The notes beneath the pieces are model-generated. The model saw only the letters and a list, made by a program, of their open reading frames with translations. It made no database searches and was not told the origin of the DNA. From the NCBI GenBank assembly GCA_005880175.1, contig VBJR01000044.1, positions 2,519 through 9,099 on the forward strand: a stretch of DNA of 6,581 nucleotides. Reading direction: 5' to 3'. Source of the stretch: Chloroflexota bacterium. GTDB lineage: Bacteria; Chloroflexota; Dormibacteria; Dormibacterales; Dormibacteraceae. Positions 1-5,514 of this stretch are shown here, one piece after another. Each line of letters starts with the position of its first letter. Within the stretch, counting starts at the first letter, position 1. The translations under genes and the position numbers were made by a program.

Positions 1-2284
1 TCAGCAGGGCGATCGCCGCCTCGTACGGGCAGCCGAGGCGGGTCCAGGCGGCCGAGGCGCCGGCCACGTCGCCGGCCAGCTCCAGGTGGAACGGCTCCGG
101 CAGGGGGCACGGCGGCAGCTCGACCGCCAGCCCGGCCCGGCGCCGCCACGCGATCAGCTCGGCGGCGGCCCAGAGAACCCGGCGGTCGAGCGCGAGGGCG
201 AGCGTCCGCTCCGTCTCCGCCGCCATCAGCTCGTGCTCGCCCTGGAGCCATCGGCCCTCGGCGCGGGCCAGGACGACCGGACCCAGCCGCTGCAGCTCGC
301 CCGACTGCATCGCCAGCTCCAGCGCCTCGTCGAGCGGCTCCCAGGCCTCGGGGTCGCCGCGGCGGAGCCGCAGCCGGCCGATGACCGCGAGCCCGTAGAC
401 CCGGCTCGGCACCGCCGCGCCGGCGCGGTCGAGGACGGCGACCGCCCGCGCCTCGGCCTCCTCCCAGCGGCCCTGCTCCAGGGCGGACCGAGCGCTCCAG
501 CCCAGCATGAACAGCAGCCAGGAGTCCAGGTCGCGCTCCTCGCAGTACGCCATGCCGGCCGCCAGGAACCGGTCAGCGAGACCGTACCGGCGCTGGTACA
601 CGGCGATCGAGGCGCTGTTGCTGTGCCCGCGCGCGACGTGCTCCTCCAGGCCGGCGGCCTGCGCCAGCTCCAGGCTCCGCTCGAGCTTCTCGGTGCCCTC
701 GTCGAGGCCGGCCTGGAGCTCGGCGGTCCCGATGTTGGCCAGCGCGTGGATCATGGTCTCCGGGGTGCCGGTGCGCTCGGCGATCTCGATCGCGCGCGTG
801 CCCCACTCGCGGGCGCCGGCCACGTCGGACGCCAGCATCCGCAGCTGCGACACGTTGCTGCAGGCCATCGCGAGCTCGGGGCCCTCGGCCAGCTCCTCCA
901 GCACCTCGACCGCCCGGTGCGCCTCCCGCCCGGCGGTGGCGGTGTCGCCGGCGAACCACGCCAGCCGCGACAGCCACCGATGGGCGTCGCCGGCGCGCAG
1001 CCGGTCGCCCAGGCGGAGGTGCTCGTCGAGCGCCCGCCGCCGCGCCTCGATCGCGTCCGGCAGCGCCCCGGTCAGGTAGCACTCGTACGACCGGCGGTCG
1101 AGCAGGCCGGCCCGCTCGGCCGGCGCGAGGCGGTCGGCGAAGCGCAGGGCCCGGGCGTACTGGTCGCTCGCCTCGCGATGGGCGCCCACCGCTGCCGCCC
1201 GCCGCGCCGCCCGCGGCGCGTGGCACAGGATCGCCTCGACGTCGCCGGCGGCGTCCGCGTGGTGGGCGACGCGGGCCGGGTCGGCCTCGCCGCCCGGCGC
1301 GGCCACCAGCGCGGCCAGCGCCCGCCGGTGCAGCGCCAGGCGCCGGTCCGGCGGCAGCGTCTCCTCGATCGCCACCCGGGCGATCTCGTGCCGGAAGCCG
1401 ACCGCGCCGGCGTCGGCCCGCAGCATCCCCGACGCGACGCACGCCTCGAGGGCGCCCAGGTCGCCCTCTGCCAGCGCCTCGAGCAGCCACAGCTCCGTCC
1501 GCTGGGGCACGACGGCGACGGCCTCCAGCAGCGCCAGCGCCGGCCGGCTCACCCGCGCCACGCGCGCGAGCACCGCGTCCCGGACGCTGTCCGGCACGCG
1601 CGCGGTGCCGGCGGCCAGCGCCTCCGTGACGTAGAACGGGTTGCCGCCCGTCCGCTCGTGCAGGCGCCCGGCGTCGATCCCGGACGGGCCGGCCAGCGTC
1701 GCCACGGCGTCGGCCGAGAGGGGTCCCAGCACGATCCGGCTGACGGCCGCCCGGGGAAGCTCGCCCAGGAGCACGCGGAGCGGGTGCCGGCGGTCCAGCT
1801 CGTCGTGCCGGTACGTGAGCAGCGCCAGCGCCGGCACGGCGTTCAGCCGCCGCACGAGGAGGCGCACCAGGTCCAGCGTCGCCTCGTCGGCCCAGTGCAG
1901 GTCCTCGATCACGACGACGGTGGGCGAGCCGCGCCGGAGCTCGTCCAGCAGCGCGGCGGCGAGGTCGCCCGGGAGCGCGCCGGCCTCGACGCGCCGGGCC
2001 AGCTCGCCCTGCGTCTGCATCGCGATGTCCAGCAGCGGACCCAGGGCTCGCGGGGTGTGCAGCGCGTCGCAGGCGCCCGTGAGGACGCGCGTCGGGCCGA
2101 GCCCGGCGCAGAACTCCCCGGCGAGCGCCGTCTTGCCGATGCCGGCCTCGCCCGCGAGCAGCACGGCCTGCCCGCGGCCGCTCCGCGCCACGCCGTGCAG
2201 GGACTCCTGGAGCTGGCCGAGCTCGCCCGCCCGCTCCAGGAGCTGACCCGGCGCCGCGACCGCGGTCACGTCGTCGCGCTGCAC
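1..2284 (-). CDS. Large ATP-binding LuxR-family transcriptional regulator (LAL/STAND type), partial at C-terminus
   Basis: Reading the minus strand from a GTG at 2284 gives 761 uninterrupted codons running off the window edge. An N-terminal P-loop NTPase module is clear: Walker A GEAGIGKT at about residues 45-52 and Walker B VVVIEDLHWAD at about 123-133, the EDLHWAD form being typical of LAL/MalT-like regulators. An RTGGNPF sensor-like motif follows. Residues from about 380 on form a long helical, TPR-like region. The visible end contains WTRLGCPYEAAIALL, which in this family lies shortly before the C-terminal LuxR helix-turn-helix; that DNA-binding domain is outside the window. Such proteins are cytoplasmic ATP-dependent transcription activators, but the inducer cannot be read from sequence. 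The next in-frame GTG (2269) is an alternative start; neither has a good Shine-Dalgarno, and an in-frame TAG lies near 2349. It is 60 bases downstream of the DUF4242 gene on the same strand, so co-transcription is likely. Confidence 0.93.
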   Translation of the reverse strand, partial: MQRDDVTAVAAPGQLLERAGELGQLQESLHGVARSGRGQAVLLAGEAGIGKTALAGEFCAGLGPTRVLTGACDALHTPRALGPLLDIAMQTQGELARRVEAGALPGDLAAALLDELRRGSPTVVVIEDLHWADEATLDLVRLLVRRLNAVPALALLTYRHDELDRRHPLRVLLGELPRAAVSRIVLGPLSADAVATLAGPSGIDAGRLHERTGGNPFYVTEALAAGTARVPDSVRDAVLARVARVSRPALALLEAVAVVPQRTELWLLEALAEGDLGALEACVASGMLRADAGAVGFRHEIARVAIEETLPPDRRLALHRRALAALVAAPGGEADPARVAHHADAAGDVEAILCHAPRAARRAAAVGAHREASDQYARALRFADRLAPAERAGLLDRRSYECYLTGALPDAIEARRRALDEHLRLGDRLRAGDAHRWLSRLAWFAGDTATAGREAHRAVEVLEELAEGPELAMACSNVSQLRMLASDVAGAREWGTRAIEIAERTGTPETMIHALANIGTAELQAGLDEGTEKLERSLELAQAAGLEEHVARGHSNSASIAVYQRRYGLADRFLAAGMAYCEERDLDSWLLFMLGWSARSALEQGRWEEAEARAVAVLDRAGAAVPSRVYGLAVIGRLRLRRGDPEAWEPLDEALELAMQSGELQRLGPVVLARAEGRWLQGEHELMAAETERTLALALDRRVLWAAAELIAWRRRAGLAVELPPCPLPEPFHLELAGDVAGASAAWTRLGCPYEAAIALL

Positions 2285-2344
2285 TGCAGGTGTAGTGATC
2301 GCGCCCAGCGGCGGTTCATTCCACGGGCCACGTGGCCGCCCCGG

Positions 2345-2641
2345 CTAGGCCGGCTTGGGGGTGGGGTCCGGCCGGACGATGACCGTGTCGGAGACCTTCA
2401 CGATCTCGTCCAGGGGAAGGTCGGCGAGTCGCGCGTGCTTGCGGATCGCCTCCGGGCTCGTCGCCTCGTAGATGCAGACGGTTCCGACACCGCCCCGGCC
2501 CTCGTCGAGCACGTAGCTCCGGATCCAGCGCACCTCGGTGGACATCTCCTCGTGGCCGACCTGCGCCGATCGCCTGGCCGCCACCTCGAGGTCCGCGCCC
2601 GATCTCCATCCGCTCCGTCGAAGAATCGCGTACAGCTGCAT
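2345..2641 (-). CDS. DUF4242 domain-containing small protein (SCO4226 nickel-binding-like family)
   Basis: A complete 98-residue protein starts at an ATG (2641) preceded by AAGGAG with an 8-base spacer. The fold-defining pattern of DUF4242 is present: an N-terminal beta strand (MQLYAIL), a helix with a conserved Glu-Met segment, then VRWIRSYVLDEG at about residues 37-48, CIYEATSPEAIRKHARLADLP at about 56-76, and a final strand near VIVRP. Known members are small ferredoxin-like cytoplasmic proteins, one of which (Streptomyces SCO4226) binds nickel; most have no known role. I infer family membership only. The His-Glu-Glu at residues 30-32 and His69 are possible metal ligands, unproven. It probably heads an operon with the LuxR-type regulator downstream, and it faces a tandem-repeat array upstream. 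An upstream in-frame extension exists, but the Shine-Dalgarno and family length fix the start at 2641. Confidence 0.92.
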   Translation of the reverse strand: MQLYAILRRSGWRSGADLEVAARRSAQVGHEEMSTEVRWIRSYVLDEGRGGVGTVCIYEATSPEAIRKHARLADLPLDEIVKVSDTVIVRPDPTPKPA

Positions 2642-2649
2642 GTCGTCCG

Positions 2650-2655
2650 CTCCTT
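2650..2655 (-). promoter_or_regulatory. Shine-Dalgarno site of the DUF4242 gene
   Basis: AAGGAG on the minus strand lies 8 bases before the ATG at 2641. It is the strongest ribosome-binding site in the window and decides the start against a much longer open frame that continues upstream. Confidence 0.8.
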
Positions 2656-2678
2656 GCAGGGGTTCGTGGGGTGAGACG

Positions 2679-2707
2679 ACCGTAGGTCTCGGGCCGGGGG
2701 CGGGACA
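2679..2707 (-). promoter_or_regulatory. Candidate promoter of the DUF4242-regulator unit
   Basis: On the minus strand a TACGGT hexamer (2684-2679) fits the TAnnnT pattern of an actinobacterial -10 box. Seventeen bases upstream lies TGTCCC (2707-2702), a poor -35. This promoter would put the transcription start near 2672, leaving a leader of about 30 bases before the ATG. A weak -35 that directly abuts the repeat array (2708 on) is what one expects of an activator-dependent promoter, but this is inferred from spacing only. Confidence 0.35.
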
Positions 2708-2753
2708 TCGGTAGGAACCCCTATCTTGGGTCGGTAGGAATCCCCATCTTCGG
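2708..2753. repeat. Two abutting 23-bp direct repeats, candidate operator array
   Basis: Two copies of a 23-bp unit lie directly head to tail (2708-2730 and 2731-2753). Both start TCGGTAGGAA and contain CCC and ATCTT; they differ at only three positions (11, 15 and 21). Copy 1 contains TAGG-N4-CCTA, a short dyad; copy 2 keeps it imperfectly (TAGG-N4-CCCA). The array sits between the divergent DUF4242 and HAD genes, ends four bases before the HAD start and abuts a weak -35 of the other side. A period of 23 bp is close to two helical turns, so bound proteins would sit on nearly the same DNA face. A binding site for the neighbouring LuxR-type regulator is the simplest guess, not shown. Confidence 0.75.
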
Positions 2754-2756
2754 GAC

Positions 2757-3545
2757 GTGCCATCATTCGGCCCCGTGAGCGGTGACCTCGCCGGCTGGCT
2801 GCTCGTCACCGACCTGGACGGCACGCTGTGGGACGGCGCCCTGCGGCCGCATCCCGGGGCGCGGGAGGCGCTGGACGCGCTGGCGGCGATGGGCATGACC
2901 GTGCTGGCCGCCACGGACGACGGCGCCCTCGGCCGCGACTTCACGACGGGCGAGACGTTCCACGTCGCGCGGTTCCCGCCGCCGAGCGCGATCAGCGTCC
3001 TGGAGGCGTTCCAGCGCTGCGGCCTGGAGCCGTGCGTCAACGTGGCGAGCGACGACCGCGACGTGCTCCTGGGCGCGGCCCCGTCCACGTGCCAGGGTCA
3101 CCGTGACTTCATCGCGCCCTGGAGCCGGCCCGCCGACCTCGGAACGGCCGTCGCGGCCGAGTCCGTCCTCTCGTTCGCGATCGTCGGGCGCCCCCGCGAG
3201 CTGCTGCTGCCCGCGCTCGAGGCCGTCCGGGCGGTCGCCGACGCGTCGCTGTCGCACGACCTGGTCTGGGGCGGCTGCACCCTGAGCGTGCGGCCGCCCG
3301 GCATCAGCAAATGGACCGGCGTGCTGGCGTTCTGCGCTGCCCGCGGGCTGGACCCGGCCCGGACGGTCGCAATCGGCGACGGCGAGAACGACGTCGAGAT
3401 GCTCAGGGCGGCGGCGGTGTCGTACACGTTCGAGGGGGCGAGCTCGGGCGCCCTGCGCAGCGCCGGTCACGTCCTGCCGCCGGCCGGGTCGGACGCCTGG
3501 CCGGCACTGGTCGAGCGCACGGCCGGTGCCGCGCGCCCGCGCTGA
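2757..3545 (+). CDS. HAD-superfamily hydrolase (Cof/sucrose-phosphatase-like), apparently with an internal deletion
   Basis: This 262-residue cytoplasmic protein carries the HAD catalytic set. Motif I is TDLDGTLW (Asp19 nucleophile, Asp21), motif II ends in the Thr of VLAAT (53), motif III is the Lys of ISKW (185), and motif IV is GDGENDVEML (207-216) with its acidic metal ligands. GDGxND and a cap inserted between motifs II and III are typical of C2-capped phosphatases acting on sugar or other small phosphates; the substrate is unknown. Oddity: the segment reads VLAAT directly followed by DDGALGRDFTTGETFH. In relatives I would expect a helix and a core strand of roughly 30 residues between these. 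The join is in frame, so the reading frame survives but the Rossmann core may not. The start is GTG 2757; GTG 2775 is an alternative, and neither has a Shine-Dalgarno. It is divergent from DUF4242 and convergent with the SDR gene. Confidence 0.87.
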   Translation: MPSFGPVSGDLAGWLLVTDLDGTLWDGALRPHPGAREALDALAAMGMTVLAATDDGALGRDFTTGETFHVARFPPPSAISVLEAFQRCGLEPCVNVASDDRDVLLGAAPSTCQGHRDFIAPWSRPADLGTAVAAESVLSFAIVGRPRELLLPALEAVRAVADASLSHDLVWGGCTLSVRPPGISKWTGVLAFCAARGLDPARTVAIGDGENDVEMLRAAAVSYTFEGASSGALRSAGHVLPPAGSDAWPALVERTAGAARPR

Positions 3546-3556
3546 CGCCCGGGCGC
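3533..3556. terminator. Possible bidirectional hairpin at the convergent HAD/SDR ends
   Basis: GCGCCCG (3533-3539) and CGGGCGC (3550-3556) form a perfect 7-bp inverted repeat with a 10-base loop, spanning the HAD stop codon and most of the 18-base gap to the SDR stop. It lies exactly where two convergent transcripts must end. There is no T-tract on either side, so it would be an actinobacterial-style terminator without U-run at best; such repeats also arise by chance in GC-rich DNA. Confidence 0.3.
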
Positions 3557-3563
3557 CGGCGAC

Positions 3564-4339
3564 CTACCAGAACTGGCCTCCGCCGTTCACGACGACCATC
3601 TGGCCGGTGACGAAGTCGCTGTCGCTCGACAGCAGGTAGACGAGCGTTCCCTCCAGGTCCTCCGGCGTCTCGTCCCGGGCCAGCGCGCGCGGGCGCTCCG
3701 GCTCCGCTCGACCGGCTGGTCGGTCCTGGCCCGCAGGACGTCCGTGAGCGTGAAGCCCGGCGCGAGCGTGTTCACGGTGATGCGGTCGCCGCCCAGCTCG
3801 CGCGCCAGCGCCCGGGTCAGCGCGAAGACCGCGCCCTTGGAGACGATGTAGTGCGCCAGCCCCGGCGAGGCCGACAGGATGATGCCGGAGCCGATGTTCA
3901 CGATCTTGCCGCCGCCCCGCCGCCGGAGGTGCGGCAGGACCGCCTGGCAGAGCACGAACGGGCCGCGCACGTTGACGGCCAGCACCCGGTCCAGCTCGTC
4001 CGGCGGGATCTCCTCGAAGGGCCGGTTGGGCAGCGTCGAGAACAGCGCCGCGTTGTTCACCAGCGCGTCGATGCCGCCGAGCCGCCCGGCCGCCTCGTCG
4101 ATGGCGCCGCGTGCCGCCGCCGGGTCGGCGACGTCGGCCACCACGTCGATCGCATCGGCCCCGAGCTCGCGGCACTCGGCGGCCAGGGCGGCGACGCCCG
4201 CGGCGTCCACGTCCACGAGCGCCAGGCGCGCGCCCTCGCGGGCCAGCCGCCGGGCGTAGACCTTGCCGATCCCTCCGGCCGCGCCGGTCAGCACGACCAC
4301 GCGCCCCGCCAGCCTGCCGCCGTGTCCTTGCGTTGCCAT
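3564..4339 (-). CDS. Short-chain dehydrogenase/reductase, frameshifted near the C-terminus
   Basis: The frame opened by ATG 4339 encodes a classical SDR: the cofactor motif TGAAGGIG at residues 18-25, Asp43 at the end of strand 2 (suggesting NAD preference), NNAA at 95-98, Asn123, and the catalytic Ser151, Tyr164 and Lys168 (YIVSK). It would catalyse NAD(P)-dependent oxidation or reduction of an unknown alcohol/ketone in the cytoplasm. After APGFTLTDVLRARTDQP the frame goes wrong, continuing as Arg-rich nonsense to a stop at 3587. The expected family ending RALARDETPEDLEG...SDFVTGQMVVVNGGGQFW lies in another frame and ends at the TAG at 3564. The shift falls at about 3685-3710, in a run of CG repeats. 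With only 26 bases between the codons for QP and the resumed ALARDE, several bases seem missing. It is either a true recent pseudogene or a sequence error. The protein lacks a correct C-terminus as read. Confidence 0.88.
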
Positions 4340-4363
4340 GCGTCAATCCTCGGCTGCTACGAT
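4333..4363 (+). promoter_or_regulatory. Candidate promoter of the EamA leader transcript
   Basis: TACGAT at 4358-4363 matches the TAnnnT form of a -10 box. TTGCCA at 4333-4338 matches five of six bases of the -35 consensus, but the 19-base spacer is longer than ideal. Transcription would start near 4370, giving a leader of about 158 bases before the EamA ATG. The -35 overlaps the start codon of the divergent SDR gene, so the two would interfere or be co-regulated. Predicted from pattern only. Confidence 0.4.
4347..4351 (-). promoter_or_regulatory. Shine-Dalgarno site of the SDR gene
   Basis: GAGGA on the minus strand lies 7 bases before the ATG at 4339 and supports that start, from which the N-terminal Rossmann motif begins at the normal distance. 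Confidence 0.6.
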
Positions 4364-4377
4364 CCGTGCTCGTGTAC

Positions 4378-4413
4378 ATGACCGCGCGGCCTCTGCCTCC
4401 GCCCGCCGCCTAG
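4378..4413 (+). CDS. Putative proline-rich leader peptide (11 residues) upstream of the EamA exporter
   Basis: ATG at 4378 opens a minimal ORF reading MTARPLPPPAA with a TAG stop at 4411-4413. Four of its eleven residues are proline, including three in a row, a class of sequence known to slow ribosomes unless EF-P acts. It starts about eight bases after the predicted transcription start and has no Shine-Dalgarno; GTG 4372 is in frame and could serve as a leaderless start. Its last codons lie inside the first of three inverted repeats, the arrangement used by leader-peptide attenuators. There is no proof of translation, and short ORFs rich in proline codons are common by chance in GC-rich DNA. 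Confidence 0.4.
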   Translation: MTARPLPPPAA

Positions 4414-4420
4414 GGCGGGC
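4401..4420 (+). promoter_or_regulatory. Leader hairpin 1, overlapping the leader-ORF stop
   Basis: GCCCGCC (4401-4407) pairs perfectly with GGCGGGC (4414-4420) across a 6-base loop that contains the TAG of the leader ORF. A ribosome stalled on the Pro codons 4396-4404 would melt it. The right arm also forms a self-complementary GGCGGGCCCGCC (4414-4425), so alternative pairings exist. Confidence 0.4.
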
Positions 4421-4436
4421 CCGCCAGGACGGCCGG

Positions 4437-4462
4437 GCGCCGGGTCCCTCGGGACCTGGCGC
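4437..4462 (+). promoter_or_regulatory. Leader hairpin 2, strong inverted repeat
   Basis: GCGCC-G-GGTCCC (4437-4448) pairs with GGGACC-T-GGCGC (4451-4462): eleven Watson-Crick positions and one G-U, with only two bases between the arms, so the innermost pair must open to form a tetraloop. It is followed by GGG then TTT, too short a U-run for a classical terminator, so it may be a weak terminator or a structural stem. Confidence 0.5.
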
Positions 4463-4465
4463 GGG

Positions 4466-4522
4466 TTTCCGGTGCTCGCAGACACGCGTTCTCGCGACCA
4501 CCTCGTTCTCGAGCACCGGAGA
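4466..4522 (+). promoter_or_regulatory. Leader hairpin 3, masks the EamA Shine-Dalgarno
   Basis: TTTCCGGTGCTCG (4466-4478) is complementary to CGAGCACCGGAGA (4510-4522): 13 pairs, one of them G-U. The 31-base loop contains a smaller hairpin, CGCG-TTCT-CGCG (4485-4496). The 3' arm includes GGAG (4518-4521), the ribosome-binding site of the EamA gene six bases before its ATG. Folding would therefore block translation initiation, and opening would permit it. Confidence 0.6.
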
Positions 4523-4527
4523 GGCAC

Positions 4528-5457
4528 ATGTCGAACACGGTCATGGGCAGGTCCGCCACGCGCGGCCTGCTGTATCTCGCCATCGCGGGCGTCGCCTGGG
4601 GCACGACGGGTGCCACGGCCGCCCTGCTCCACCGGTCCAGCGACCTGGGACCGGTGGCCATCACGCTCTGGCGCTACGCCGGCGGCGTCGCGCTGCTGCT
4701 GGCGGCCCGCCGGCTCGGCGCGGCCCGGCGCCCGGCGCGGGCCGCCGCGCGGCCCGGCCGCCCGCTCTGGATCGTCGTCACCGGCCTCGGCCTGACCGTC
4801 TTCCAGGTCGCGTACTTCGCGGCGGTGGCGACCACCGGGGTCGCCGTGGGCACGGTCGTGACCATGGGCGCCGGCCCGGTGCTGATCGCGGTCGCCGCGC
4901 GGCCGCTGCTCGGCGAGCGGCTGGGCGCCGGCGGCGTGGCGGCCGTCGCCGCCGCGCTCGCCGGCCTGACGCTGCTGGTCCTCGGCGGCGGCGGTCTCGG
5001 CACGGTGCGGGTGGCTGGCCTGGCGCTCGCGCTGCTGTCGGCGGCCGGGTACGCGGCCGTGACGCTGCTGACCCGCTGGACCGGCCGCGAGGACGGCCGG
5101 GGCGACCCGGCGCGGACGACCGCGTGGTCGTTCGGCGTCGGGGCGATCGCGCTGCTGCCGGTCGCGGCCGCGGCCGGGCTGCCGCACGTCGCCGACCTGA
5201 GGCCGGTCGTCCTGCTGCTCGTCTACGTCGCCGCCGTGCCCACCGCGCTGGCGTACCCGCTGTACTTCGCGGGGGCGGCGGTCGTGCGGGCGGCGACGGC
5301 CTCCGTGGTGATGCTGCTGGAGCCGGTCTGCGCGGCGGTGATCGCCGTCGCGCTGCTCGGCGAGCGCCTGACGGCCGCCGCCGTGGCGGGCACGCTGCTG
5401 CTGCTGGCGGCCGTCGCCGGCCTGGCGCTGCTGGAGGCCGGCGGGCGGCGGCGATGA
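4528..5457 (+). CDS. EamA/DMT-family transporter (10-TM exporter)
   Basis: A complete 309-residue inner-membrane protein with the internal duplication of the drug/metabolite transporter superfamily. About ten hydrophobic segments are visible, from [20 protein letters not shown] (about residues 14-33) to the last one near the C-terminus. Each half ends its fourth helix with the family signature LGERL (residues 128-132 and 277-281), the second preceded by LEPVCAA. Length is normal for a two-EamA-domain protein. Members export amino acids, cysteine derivatives, purines or drugs; the substrate cannot be assigned here. The start is ATG 4528 with GGAG six bases upstream. The gene is preceded by a structured leader with a possible leader peptide, suggesting inducible translation. 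It is followed 57 bases later by a permease gene with its own operator, so the two are probably separate units. Confidence 0.95.
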   Translation: MSNTVMGRSATRGLLYLAIAGVAWGTTGATAALLHRSSDLGPVAITLWRYAGGVALLLAARRLGAARRPARAAARPGRPLWIVVTGLGLTVFQVAYFAAVATTGVAVGTVVTMGAGPVLIAVAARPLLGERLGAGGVAAVAAALAGLTLLVLGGGGLGTVRVAGLALALLSAAGYAAVTLLTRWTGREDGRGDPARTTAWSFGVGAIALLPVAAAAGLPHVADLRPVVLLLVYVAAVPTALAYPLYFAGAAVVRAATASVVMLLEPVCAAVIAVALLGERLTAAAVAGTLLLLAAVAGLALLEAGGRRR

Positions 5458-5487
5458 GGGAACCAGGGAGTGCGTTCGCGCGATCTC

Positions 5488-5504
5488 ATACCCCTCCAGG
5501 GTAT
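5488..5504. promoter_or_regulatory. CsoR/RicR-like copper-type operator palindrome
   Basis: ATACCC (5488-5493) and GGGTAT (5499-5504) form a perfect inverted repeat with a 5-base centre, in one of the few AT-containing patches of the region. Its core TACCC-N5-GGGTA is the form I recall for the mycobacterial copper repressor RicR and close to other CsoR-family (DUF156) sites. The right arm overlaps the -10 box, so repressor binding would block RNA polymerase. No CsoR-type gene is present in the window. Confidence 0.65.
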
Positions 5505-5507
5505 ACT
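5502..5507 (+). promoter_or_regulatory. -10 box of the permease promoter, likely leaderless
   Basis: TATACT matches five of six bases of the TATAAT consensus, striking in this GC-rich context. Only seven bases separate it from the ATG at 5515, so transcription should begin at or within a base of the start codon. No convincing -35 is seen at 16-18 bases upstream. Confidence 0.6.
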
Positions 5508-5514
5508 CGGGACC

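Noticed and set aside
573..1490. A 305-codon minus-strand frame
   Set aside because: Same strand as the regulator but another frame; Arg/Ala/Gly-rich low-complexity translation with no motif.
86..2674. An 862-codon open frame on the plus strand across the regulator gene
   Set aside because: It is antisense to the clear LuxR-type regulator, has no recognisable domain and is an Arg/Gln/Pro-rich composition typical of the open complementary frame of GC-rich genes.
2345..3088. N-terminal extension of the DUF4242 frame to 3088
   Set aside because: The extension crosses the repeat array and lies antisense to the HAD gene; the Shine-Dalgarno and family length place the start at 2641.
2763..3470. 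Minus-strand open frame antisense to the HAD gene
   Set aside because: Composition-driven shadow of a gene whose catalytic motifs are all on the plus strand.
3851..4381. Plus-strand open frames across the SDR gene
   Set aside because: Antisense to the SDR motifs; no domain. Only the last 11 codons before the TAG at 4411 are kept, as a separate leader-ORF candidate.
4401..4527. A known riboswitch class (such as guanidine or T-box) in the EamA leader
   Set aside because: I could not match the conserved bases of any class I know; the stems are simple and the leader ORF fits attenuation better.
4472..4795. GTG-started frame inside hairpin 3 overlapping the EamA start
   Set aside because: Its translation is Arg-rich and frame-shifted relative to the EamA membrane protein; it shows no family signal.
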